Positions 47,311 through 57,613 of a stretch of 64,000 nt of DNA are shown here, piece by piece. Each line of letters opens with the position of its first letter. The stretch's first letter is position 1. Origin of the DNA: Tetracentron sinense. Its lineage: Eukaryota; Streptophyta; Magnoliopsida; Trochodendrales; Trochodendraceae. The notes below the pieces were generated by a model. It saw only the letters and a program-made list of their open reading frames with translations, had not been told where the DNA came from and ran no database searches. Position numbers and translations under genes: made by a program. The stretch covers positions 24,070,826 to 24,134,825 of the forward strand of contig CM026559.1 in NCBI GenBank assembly GCA_015143295.1, read 5' to 3'.

Positions 47311-48250
47311 AATGAGCTATTCCTGGCAGTCATCGGGTGAAGGCCCGGGTTATGTATGGAATATAAAAATTTGAGATTAATTGAGTCGATATACCTAAGG
47401 ATTGGTCGTCATTGGGAGAAGTCTCAATTGGTTGATAATTGAGTCTATGGACTCAGGGATAGAGGTTGTACACGGGCGAAGGCCCAGTTGATCGAGTCTG
47501 TGGACTCAAGGATAAAACGTGAGCAGTTATCTGAAATGGTAACCTAGTATTGTGGATAATGATTTGATGAACTTGATGATGGAAAATATTTGGAGGTTGG
47601 GAACATCGGATAGGGTGAGATAGCCCAGAGTGACCTCGGGTCACGAGTTATAATATTACTATAATATAATATGAGATTTGTACCGTATTACTATATCATT
47701 ATTGATGAATGTTATTATGTGGAAAATAGTTTAGATAGACTATGGATTTTGTTGGGCTCTATAGTTCACCCCTTATTTTATGTCTTCAGATTCTGAAGCG
47801 GTTGCCAATTGCTAGGAGCTACGCTTGATAGATTTTAAAAAGTGTACCGGTGCATTTGTAGCGCCAAAAGTAAAGGCTACTATGGCCAGTGAGGTAATGC
47901 ATTTGCTTATGATGGGTTATTATGATAACTGATTGTTATTGCTTATGTAAGCTCATAAGAAAAAGTTAAAAATTCTCGCATTTTTACGGGCAAAGTCTTC
48001 CGCTTGCGTGGTAATGACGAACGGGCAAGCGTCTTAGAACATGATTCCTTAGGCGTGGGTTCGGGGCGTCACATACTTGGGTCGTTATTTATTTTGACTA
48101 AATCAGGACAATCCATCTAATCACAACTGTTGATCTTAATTGACCCTGATCGGATGATCATCGTGGTTGATCAAAGTTTTCTAATCAAGTCTCTTGCTCG
48201 GATTGAATCTGGGCCGTCAGATCTGAGAACCCTGATCGATATGTCAGGTC

Positions 48251-49444
48251 GATCAGATCCAAGAGTGCTTGAGTCAGTGGGTGCAGACCCATAATGGGAT
48301 GGTCTGACCAAGGCTTGATCCAAACTGTTAAGTGGTCTTTGCATACTCTGCCTGGGGCAGGAGGGCCTAACTAGGTGGCTAGGCCCTCCTGTCCTATGCA
48401 TATGCAAATGAGTCTTGGTCCTATATAAATAGAGGGCCTTGGAGAGGTATTAGGTTCTATTGCAAATCAGACCAAACCCAGATTCATGGACCCAAACCAG
48501 TGAGCCAAGAAGGAGATCAGACCAGAGTAGTTGCACCTTGGTCCATCAGATTCGAGCTAGAGTCCATTAGGAGGACTCTGAACTTGGGACCTCTTAGGAG
48601 GACCCTGAACTAGAGACCTCCATTAATTGTAGACCTTAGAGCTCAAGGAAGAAGATGATGACCCATAATCCAGAGACCCAGAACCTAGACCTAGCAGACT
48701 AGAAATGGACTTAGGTCCAGTTCCTGATGAAGTTGCAGAATGCCTTCGAGCTTCTCAACCCGTCCATCATAGAAGGATCATCTATGATGGATCCTACAAG
48801 GATCATCTATATATACCCAAACAGGGGTATCATGTGAAATTGATTAATCTGGACAAGTCTGAACTTGTAACCAAACATAATTGGAACTTGATGAACCAGA
48901 TTAACCATAATCTTGGGACCAAACAGATTTGGAATATGTTAATGGGATTAAGGAAAAATCTGTAACCAAACAAGACTTACAGAATTGATTCTGGCCAAAC
49001 CAGAAACAGATTCTATGCAAAATTAATTATGGACAAAACTAGAATTTGACACCAAACAAAATAGGAAAACAGGTTGGAAACAACATTAGACTAAACTAGA
49101 ATGGACCTAACCCTGTAACCAAACAGACCCTTAAACCTTAAGGGGTAAATGGTAATTTTGAAAAATAACCAGTTAATTAGATAGTCTCTTCCTATAAACC
49201 TGATCGGACTTTAGGACATTTGGATAAATGACATAATTAATTTCTCTATCTTTAAGAAAAACTCAATTGTAGCGCCTCTCAGTGAAGCAATTCTCTACCT
49301 TAATTAATTAAATATTTAATTTCTTAATTATCTGTCTGTATTTACTAAGTGGTTATTTGTGTAGGGATTTAGCTCAATTACACCAACAATTTGAAGATAT
49401 AGACTATCTATGTGGCTATTTTACAACTGTGTGGACTGAACTAG
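48251..49444. other. Leader/LTR-like part of a partial copia element
   Basis: TATATAAATAGAGGGCCTTGG at about 48422-48442 looks like a TATA box. It is followed by repeated ACCAAACAGA/AACCAGA words and a non-coding stretch leading into the gag-like start at 49445. No PBS could be identified. Confidence 0.4.
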
Positions 49445-49606
49445 ATGGAGCCAATGCCCCGATTTGATGAAGAGAACTTCTACCATTGGGAGTAGAGGAT
49501 AAAGTTTTACTTGAAACAAGTAAAGGTTGACTATATCCTCAAGGAGGAGTATCTAAAAACTCTAGAAGGTCCCAATGCTTTTGAAATAGATGTTGGTTAT
49601 GCAACC
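49445..49606 (+). pseudogene. copia gag N-terminal fragment
   Basis: From ATG 49445: MEPMPRFDEENFYHWE, a stop (TAG at 49493), then RIKFYLKQVKVDYILKEEYL. This matches the F-D-x-x-N-F/Y-x-x-W start of copia gag proteins. It is cut off at 49606 by the minus-strand element that begins at 49607. No continuation was recognised beyond 61072. Confidence 0.5.
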
Positions 49607-50866
49607 TGAAATATCTATGTTCAATGATTCATTTGACCTAGAGGGGGGTGAATAGGTCTTCCTACCAATGTCTATCAATTTTTAATTTATCGATTAACAA
49701 TCAGAGTTACGGCAAACAAAGCAAATAAGTGCAGAAATTAAAGAAAAGCAATCCACCACACACAAGATTTTTACGTGGAAAACCCTTTCGGGAAAAACCA
49801 CAAGACCTAGTTCAACACAAAATCAACTATGAGAATAAGTTATCAGACACACGACCAAATCTTACCCAACCGGACACCAAACATTGTTCCTCGGTACAGA
49901 TTCTCCATTTTGTAGAACAACCACGAACTCCTCGTTAGATCTCTGCAGCAGTAGCACCGACTCCTCACGGGCCAACTTTTCTCAAAGTTTCAATCCACGA
50001 TCCAACGATCAATCTCCGTCCTCGACGACTTTGGCAATGCCAACCAATACTTACACAGAGTTCAAATTAAATTTGAAGGAACAAAATACAGTTCTAGTGG
50101 GATCTCTAACAATAATGGAGATCAACCGATGCAACTCAAGATAGAACAATTCAATCTTGCATCAACTAGAGCATGAGAGATGAAAACTAAAGAAATCCAC
50201 CAGGTGGGGATTTAAGAACCCTAAAATCTTCAGAGTAGTCTCTAAACTCTCTCTTTCTAAGTCCTTAGAACGAGCTAAGGGATCATCCAATAAATAGTCA
50301 AGGCAATAGCACTTGCCAAAACAGAGTTCAGATGGTTTTAGAAGCCAAAAATATAAGGTCCGTTCGAACGACCATGAGGGGAGCTCAAACAGCCTTGGAA
50401 TTGGATGAAATCGGTTAAAAACGGGGGGCCAGACAAGCTACTATTTCTGAGTTCATATTGCCCGTTTGAACGATCAACTGACCGTTCTTGGGCACTCAAA
50501 CGGCCAAGCTGGGCATTTGAACGGCCTGTGCAAATTTTAAATATTTTGCACTGCCACCCCTGATTCAACATCCAATACCTTATAAAGATCATCCAAATGT
50601 CATTAAGATTACATGGGTCAATTTCTAATCACCAAGGGTGTATGCTTAAGGTATTCTATGTCAATTCCACCTATGGTTACCACTAGGTATCTAGGTCACT
50701 TACCATCCTAAGAGTGTGAGCGAAGCTTGAAGCTGGAATGTACTTCTCTTGAATCTTTGGAGCTTCATCTTCACCAATCTTCATCAACCAGAGGAACAGT
50801 GACACTAGATTTACATTGACACCATTTTAACATCAGAATTAAGCCAATACAAAATATGACCTTACA
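49607..50866 (-). repeat. 3' LTR of copia derivative
   Basis: On the minus strand TGTAAGGTCATATTTTG to AGATATTTCA, 1,260 bp. It aligns with 60053-61072 over about 1 kb (for example CACACAAGATTTTTACGTG, and TTTTAGAAGCCAAAAATA against TTTTAGAAACCAAAAATA). Confidence 0.85.
50360..50527. promoter_or_regulatory. CGTTCGAACG palindromes in copia LTR
   Basis: CCGTTCGAACGACC, CCGTTTGAACGATC, ACCGTTCTTGGGC, CTCAAACGGCC and CATTTGAACGGCC within 170 bp. The other LTR (60779-60945) keeps more exact copies (GTTCGAACGGCC three times). Confidence 0.6.
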
Positions 50867-50879
50867 ATCTCCTCCTTTG
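50867..50879 (-). other. Polypurine tract of copia derivative
   Basis: CAAAGGAGGAGAT on the minus strand, directly before the LTR start TGTAAGG. Confidence 0.75.
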
Positions 50880-51569
50880 AAAATTCCATGACAAAAATAC
50901 CAACTGAAGTACATGACTCGATACAAACTTCCAAATATTGAGAGTTAATCAATTACATGACCCAGAATTACAATTTTGACAAAAAAAAAATCAGCACAAC
51001 CTTTTTCAACTCAAACTAGATCTGAACACCTGCACATGCTAAAACACACAACCAAGTGAAGCATGAGAAAGATAAAGTGGGGAAAACACCAGGTGAAATA
51101 GACTCAATATATATAAACTAACCAATGGAGTGCTTCAATATTTCTCCCCCTTTTTGACACGAATGCCAAAGCATCGCATAACCAAACAATAAGTGAAGAA
51201 AAATTATAATATCGCTCAATAGATTTTAAGAGTATATTCATTCAAGACATGCTATCAAACAAGATATGACAATATTACCAAAGATAGATAGCATCAAGAC
51301 GTAGTTTCCAGAAAAAATGACAAATGGAACTAGTCATTCAACACAAGCCAAAAATAGCTGAACATCACAAAACAATTCATGGAAACCAGAATCCATACAA
51401 TCCATATCCATAAAACACAGAGTAATATAACATGATAGAAAAGTAGGAAAGAACAAAAAATAATCCATAGTCAAACATTACAAAATAGAAGATCCCAACA
51501 AAATAGAACTCATGGTCCAAGCCTATATATCCCACAATATCAAAAACTAGAACATTCATAAGAAATAGT
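50880..51569. other. Internal non-coding part of copia derivative
   Basis: AT-rich sequence between the ORF end and the PPT. The minus-strand frame at 51377-51643 is a composition artefact. No gene. Confidence 0.65.
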
Positions 51570-52961
51570 CTAAAGAGCAGCAGCTGCATCAGCACCATCT
51601 CCACCATCGCTCTGAGTGGCATCAACAGCATCCTGACGTGCACACTTCTCTCTAAGACACGTAATGTCTGCTCTCATGTCTGTCACGGTAGTGGTGAGAT
51701 ACCGAAAGTGACCTTTGGTCTCAGCTGCAAAGTTAGAGAACTGAGTCTCCATCATGCTATGGAAAGCAACCTGAGATGCGCTAGACTCATCAATGAAGAC
51801 AGACTGGCTCGCAATAAGCTAAGCCATTTGGGCAACCAACATATCCATGGTAGTCGACGGAGCAAGAGGAGTCTGAGCAGGTCTCTCCTCGGGTATGGGT
51901 GCAGATCGATCAGCAGCATGAGCTAGACTACTGGTGTAGTCCTTCGCTGTGAGAGGACCTTTAGACGTACTAACCAAGTCATCAGCTGAGTGGTGGATGT
52001 CATGAGGCAAGTATACCTTGGATCAAGACGCCAAATGGCAAGCTAACAATACTAGTACTGAGGCGGGACACATAAATCATCAACTCAATAATATGAGAAG
52101 CAAGATCAACAGACTCATCAGTGAGCAGGGTATGAAGAAAGCGAACTCGATCAGAGCTTATGTCAATGGTATGACCTCTAGGATGGAGGTTAGAACACAT
52201 CAAGAGATGTAGAATCCGAGCATTAGGGGTCAACCTACTCTACAGTAAATGAGTAGCAAGCCATGGAGTCTAAGAGCTGCAGATCATGGTAGCGATCTCA
52301 TCCATATAATGGCCATAGGGATCGGTCTGATAATGATATGGAAAATAAGCATTGGGAACCCAAGGAATGGACAGAAGTTTGGCAATAAAGCCTGAAGTAA
52401 CCTCAATAAGGATGCCACGGACCTCAGTAGTGAAGGTCATATGAACTAGGTCATCCTTTTCGATGTTCGAATAGAATTCCCGAATTAGGATCAAAGGGCA
52501 CCTGATAGAGCAAGAACTCTCTGCCACCCTCTCGACTAGATAATACGAGGAAGATCGGTGTGGGTAAAGTCGCAAAGGTGAACTGAACGCTTAAGGATCA
52601 CAGTACGGTGCTCAAAATAGTGCTCGAACCTATAGGCTACAGTAGGGGATCTAAACCTACGACCTTCAGAAGAGAGGTATGTTTAGCACACTTTTGCCCT
52701 TTTAGCATTTTTCTTGGGAGTGGCCTTTGATGGGGCTTTGAGCTTAGGGGTTGCCTTCCCTTTTCCAATAGGAGCAATGGATCTAGCCATAGTAGTTCGA
52801 GGGGCCGAGGGTTCCTCGAACAGAATCCCCGGACCTCGAGTGAGAGGAGGTCCAGAATAAGAGTCACTCTCATTCTCCGAGTCAGATTCGGAGGAATGGA
52901 ATGAAGAGAGAGATGGGGAAGGCGATTTGTCGGCATTCTTTCTCCGTGAGGAGCTTGGCAT
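51570..52961 (-). pseudogene. PF20167-like 'putative plant transposon protein' ORF (broken)
   Basis: ATG at 52961 (MPSSSRRKNADKSPSPSL). A Ser/acidic then Lys-rich N-terminus is followed, after an in-frame TAA at 52685-52683, by the conserved region: FEHRTVILKRSVHLCDF, LIREFYSNIEKDD, FTTEVRGILIEVTSGFI, and near 52230 LTPNARILHLLMC and VSLPFGVLI. A C-terminal ETKGHFRYLTTTVTDMRADI segment ends at 51570. Several stops and at least one frameshift (near 52540) break it. Proteins of this type are common in plant retroelements downstream of, or in place of, pol. Their function is unknown. It sits just upstream of the PPT, where an additional 3' ORF is expected. Confidence 0.72.
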
Positions 52962-54258
52962 GAGGAAAACCAAAATCCATATGGGAATGAGGGTAAACAT
53001 GATAAGGAATGAGAAATTTCAAGTAATGAAAGGAAATTTCAAGAATAGATCAGTGGATTACCTCAAAATGGAGAGAAATTTTCGGAGTCCTAGCTTCAGT
53101 TTGGAGTGCGTTCGAACGAGTGAGAGCAAATGGGGCATACCGAGGGTTTTTATTCGAAAAACCATTCAGACCGTTTGAACACCCATTATGGTCATTCGAA
53201 CGACAGAAAACGGTAGGCACTCCGTTTGAATGCCTGAACAGGAAAACTCCACAGAATCTTATTTTTCAACTTTAATTACTCTCCCCCTCACTCTTAACAC
53301 ATAGAGTCTCCCATAAAGATTAAAATCAACTCCATAATGCAATTTTAAAGCCTAAAATCATGCAAGATATACCAAGTTTTGAAACATACAACTCCCCCTT
53401 AATTCAAGACAATTTGAAATCATTATTCATTTGCAAAGCATAATTAAGTTCAATTCCAAATCAGTCAAAAATAGAAACTCCCCCTGAAAACAAGCATGGA
53501 TTTAGCCATATTACAATCACATATGTAAGCACCAATTTCCGATGAGCCAAAAGATTGTTCACCAAAGATTTAATATCATTAAGTTTTGACTAAATGAGGA
53601 TATGTCCACCTATATTAGTCACATGGGCGATCAATAACAAACACAACAACCAAAACACATTTAGCGAAAAGTTTCACTTTGAAGTAGAGTGTGTGTAATG
53701 AGATTTCTGACTTGACTCTTTTGGAGGTTTCAACCCATGGTTAAGGTTAACAAAAACAAGAAAAAACCCATGGTTAAGGTTATGACATTATTGCATTTCA
53801 GAGACTCGAGGTGACTCAAAACACTAGAAGTCAAACCTGTTAAATCCTAAATTTAGCATTTGTAGAACATGTGCTAATTTTCACCCTTGTTCATCTTTTA
53901 TGCAATTTGTCTTTTCATTTCTTTTCATGACAAACATAGCCATATTTTGGAGTTTTTTTCTTGGCTTTTTCAAATTTTTCTTGCTATGGCGGCTTTCACA
54001 CTGATGGGGTAAGTAGCCCTAGCTATTGGCAGCAGGGGTTTTTACAATAGCAACCCAAATAGATAACTATTGTCCACATAGGTAGCGATTTCATATTGTT
54101 TGTATCAAATAGTGACTTTCACCCTATCCTAGAGGTAGCTCTTTCCATTGTCTCAATCTTCTTTATAGCAGGGGCACAAGCAAATAGGATATTTAACATA
54201 TCGGTCAATCCAGATTTGGTTAACTAAAAAGATCATCAATGCATAATAGCATTACCTT
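52962..54258. other. Internal non-coding region of copia derivative
   Basis: Leader of the 3' ORF on the minus strand. It holds further GTTCGAAC/GTTTGAAC words at 53107-53235, echoing the LTR palindromes, and A/T-rich sequence with repeated CCATGGTTAAGGTTA near 53735 and 53768. No coding frame and no pol homology seen. Confidence 0.65.
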
Positions 54259-54750
54259 TATAAGCACCCAATTTTTAAACCCATTTTTAACCATGGTTAA
54301 GATCTTTTTAACCATGGTTACCCCCTACCAAGTCCCCTAAACCCTAGGTAAGCCTCTAATTAGTCTTAGGCCTCACCCTAAGTCGAACCCTAGAAAACCC
54401 TAGGTAAACCCTAGCCAAACCCTTGCTAAACCCTAGTTAAACACTAGGACTCAACCCTAGTTAAAAAACCTAGGACTTGACCCTAGTTAAACCCTAGTGC
54501 AAAACCTATGTCCAAAACCTAGCCCTAGGTTACCTTAATCCGAGCCCTAGCCTAGCCCTAGAAGCCCTTAGGGCTTAAAACCCTAAAATTCTGGCCCCTA
54601 GGGCCTAAACCTTGGCTTGGGCCCATTGAGGCCCAAAAACCCTAAGCCTAAACCCCCATACCTGTGTGTGAATGGGCCTGGCCCAAATTTTCAAAAATCT
54701 CGGATTGGCGGTAGATGGTCTATACCTTCAATCAAAACTTGGCCTATTTT

Positions 54751-56100
54751 GACAATAGCGGTAGACCATCTACCGCCACTGTCTGAAATCGAGTTTACAG
54801 TCTACAGAACCCCTGCACACTCCACCCTTCACCTAAATCCTTCCCTTCAGCCTTCCCACGCGACCCTTACAGGGAGCTCCCATAGTGTGACGGGCGGTGT
54901 GTACAAAGCCCGGGAACAAATTCACCGCCGTATGGCTGACCGGCGATTACTAGCGATTCCGGCTTCATGCAGGCGAGTTGCAGCCTGCAATCCAAACTGA
55001 GGACGGGTTTTTGGAGTTAGCTCACCCTCGCGGGATCGCGACCCTTTGTCCATGTTCTCCCCCTTCCTCTTAATCCCCCTTAAGTCCCTAGTGCATCCCC
55101 TACAAAATCCAAACTCCCAGAACTGTTATCCGGATCCAAAAAAAAATCCATAGGTGAACCCCTATTGCGAAAACCCTGCACCTCAGTTTCTTCAACCACC
55201 AGGTCTTGACCCTAGGATCCCTCTTGGCCTGCTACAAGCCCCCCCCCCCCCACCTTATTCGTGTAGCACGACCAGTGTGCACCACCACCCTGCACAGGTC
55301 ACCCTCCTCGGCAGAAAAACAGAGCATAAGGTAGGGCACTCCCTACCCCATTTTTCTTTTGCTTTATCAATCATGTGATCCCCTGGTCATCTCCAGGGGA
55401 CATTTTTGCTTATTTATTTACTGCTTGCTTTAGTTTGAATCCACACAGGGTGTTCACCCACCTTGATCATAGATGTGGTAAACCCCTACGGGCATATCCC
55501 TCTCCACTGAGTTTCTCAGACCACCACAGACTCACTAGGGGTCCCTCAATTCATGAGGGAACCCTGGTATCCTCTATGCACAGCCCCCATGGGCAAAACC
55601 AGGTTTTTCAGAAAAACCAGGAATGGCGGTAAACTCAGTACTGCTATTCCTGGCAGTTTACTTTGCAGCACTAGTTAGCCTACTTAGGTGGGCCCTGGTC
55701 CATGTCCAGGGCCCAAGTTAAACCCCTCTCATCTCCCTTGACCTAACCTGGTCCTTCCAGGTCCATGGGTTAGTATTAACCATGGTTAAATTCAAAAAAA
55801 CAATTACTGTGTAGAATGGCGGTAGATGATCTATCGTCATTCTCTTCTTAGCCTATTTTGGTTTTGGTGGTAGACCTTATACCGCCACTCTGTGATTTCA
55901 GGCACAGCAGCTTTGGACCACTGTGGGGCCCACTCCAGGCATCCCCTGGGGTCCACACCAGGCTCAAACTCCTCACTAGAGTCTCCTCTTCAATCCCATG
56001 ATTTCAGATCATCCATGGTTAGCCCCTAACCCTAGTTAACAGTGTGTAAACCTGAGTTTAAAACACATTTTTAATGTCGGTAATACCATTACCGACATTA
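54751..56100. promoter_or_regulatory. GGCGGTA/GTCGGTA hairpins in LTR copy D
   Basis: GACAATAGCGGTAGA..TCTACCGCCACTGTC at 54751-54783; GAATGGCGGTAAAC..TACTGCTATTC near 55621-55649; AGAATGGCGGTAGAT..ATCTATCGTCATTCT at 55813-55843; GGTGGTAGAC..TATACCGCCAC near 55867-55888; TAATGTCGGTAAT ACC ATTACCGACATTA at 56072-56100 (perfect 13-bp stem). Confidence 0.7.
54875..55051 (-). pseudogene. rrn16: Plastid 16S rRNA gene fragment (NUPT), 3' part
   Basis: 177 bp reading, on the minus strand, from GGACAAAGGGTCGCGATCCC through CGCTAGTAATCGCCGGTCAG and TACACACCGCCCGTCACAC to ATGGGAGCT. This is the universal 3' region of small-subunit rRNA, and the flavour (GCGAGGGTGAGCTAACTCC) is plastid rather than nuclear or mitochondrial. 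A few substitutions are present (AAATT for AATTC near 54918). Both sides are LTR sequence. It is not a functional rRNA gene and the open frame across it is accidental. Confidence 0.9.
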
Positions 56101-57119
56101 ATTTTATTTTTAGTTCTGGGCTTTTGCAAGGGTCCAAACCTGGTAGGAGGCCACTTTAGGCCCTGCCTAACCCCTGGGCCCACTTTGGACTTAACAATAC
56201 CTTTTACTATGGTTAAATACAACTCCGATTAACATTTAACCATGGTTAAGCACCCTTTAACCCCTTCAAATCTTGGGAAAATAATCAAAAAATCCTAAAA
56301 ATCAATGAACTATAAAACTAACTTTGGCCCTTTCATAAACCTGATTAGCAATCCTAATCATGGTTACTCTCCTTAACCCCGGTTAGCAACCCTAACCGCG
56401 GTTACTTTCGGTTTACAGCCTATCAGGCCTAAAAACCAAGTCTTCCGGACTTATCATTGGCCTACCGGGCCCCACCTTAGCCTACTGGGCTTAATCTCAC
56501 ACCCCCTTAACTGTGGTTAGCAACCCTAACCATAGTTAGTTTGGCCTAACCCCGATTAGCAACCCTAACTCAGGCCAAACTCCGCCCTAGTTTACCGGAC
56601 TACCCCTAAGCCTACCGGGCTTGTACCTTGCACTTGACCCTCCTTGATCAACTAAACCATAGTCTATCGGACTAGTCCATGTTAGCCACCCTTGGTGCAT
56701 ACACACACGCCCCTAGCCTCGGCACAGGCTCACGTGCCAGAACTACGCTCGGTCTGATCTCACCCTGTGAGTACTTAGGCAACCCAACCCGGGTTCGACC
56801 CCAGTTAGCTTTTCCTTTATTGGATTAGTATTAACTTAAACACTCCGGTATTTTAAACAAGATTAACTTTAATTGGCTTATACCTGGGGAGTACAGAACC
56901 ATTGTAAAATGGAAGCCTCATGGTGACTAACACCTTCCCCAGACTTAATTGAACCCCTTACCCTGATCTCACTCACAGACAAAGATCTTCTCCAAACCCG
57001 GGGGACTTATCCCTTCTGAATGAATAGGTGGCGACTCTTAAACATAACCTTTCACACCCATGAGAGTATAAGTATATACACAACCTTCCTAGTGAGTGTC
57101 ACGGGAATCCGCGCTCACA

Positions 57120-57613
57120 ACCTTTACTTAGGAATTTAGACCATCTTCTAGAGTAAGTCAAAGTGCATGTGCATGACACTTTTAGCAACATTGTTTAACC
57201 AACTCTAATTGTGATTTAAAACCTTTGTCTATTTTTCAATTTTCCAAAAAACTTTGAAAGGTATAATCCTCATGAACTCAATCCTATTCAATATCTTTAC
57301 CTTAACATGAAATAAGATTTATGAATACAAGGAAATTAAAGCATACACAATATGATAGGAGAGTAAGCCCAAGCAACATTTTTTTTTGAATTATTGATTT
57401 TTCAATGTTTTTGTATTTTTCAATATATGAAGGAAAAACAGCCTATCTAAAAGAAACACAAAATCTTTTTGGAGTTTTTCTTTTAATTAATCAAAAACAA
57501 AATCAAATGGTGAAACAAATAAGAAAGTGCAAAACCTACTAATATACATCACATGGATAGCACTAGGACATAATAAGCATGAAGAACAACCTAGTCTATC
57601 AAACAATACACAA
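57120..57613. other. Internal region of copia derivative after gag
   Basis: AT-rich and non-coding on both strands. In autonomous copia elements protease would follow the gag end at 57614. No protease-like sequence is visible here. Confidence 0.6.

Larger units (their letters stand above)
45448..48073 (+). mobile_element. Solo LTR, TGTAACGATCC..GGGGCGTCACA family
   Basis: 2,626 bp with TG..CA ends. Flanks are CGCTT (45443-45447) and TACTT (48074-48078). The undisrupted duplicate reads CGCTTGGGTCG, so the right flank is the target duplication with C-to-T and G-to-A changes at one CpG. It contains a palindrome cluster (46101-46171), GA-rich leader repeats (46240-46390) and a GTCAGA minisatellite (46590-47310). 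No internal region. Confidence 0.82.
45183..48250 (+). repeat. Direct duplication of about 220 bp, second unit split by an LTR
   Basis: ATGAGGCGCACTTTGCACGTGCGCATC..GAGTCGCTTGGGTCGTTATTTATTTTGACTAAATC occurs at 45188-45255. It recurs at 45408-45447, continuing at 48074-48110 after the LTR 45448-48073. The intact first unit serves as an internal empty-site control. Confidence 0.8.
54259..57119 (+). mobile_element. Solo LTR, long-LTR family, copy D
   Basis: TATAAGCACCCAATTTTTA (TG changed to TA) to GCGCTCACA, 2,861 bp, with a perfect target duplication ACCTT (54254-54258, 57120-57124). It carries the family hairpins, the TACCGGGCC array (about 56420-56640), ACACCTTCCCC and GGTGGCGACTC. It is inserted in the minus-strand copia derivative. 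It contains the plastid rDNA piece at 54875-55051. Confidence 0.88.

Noticed and set aside
48705..48965. 86-residue frame
   Set aside because: Located in the leader-like region of a partial copia element. No recognisable domain.
54617..55000. 127-residue frame in LTR copy D
   Set aside because: It runs through LTR sequence into an antisense plastid 16S rDNA piece. The 'protein' is accidental.
54875..55051. A functional rRNA gene
   Set aside because: Only 177 bp of the 3' part, embedded in an LTR with LTR sequence on both sides.
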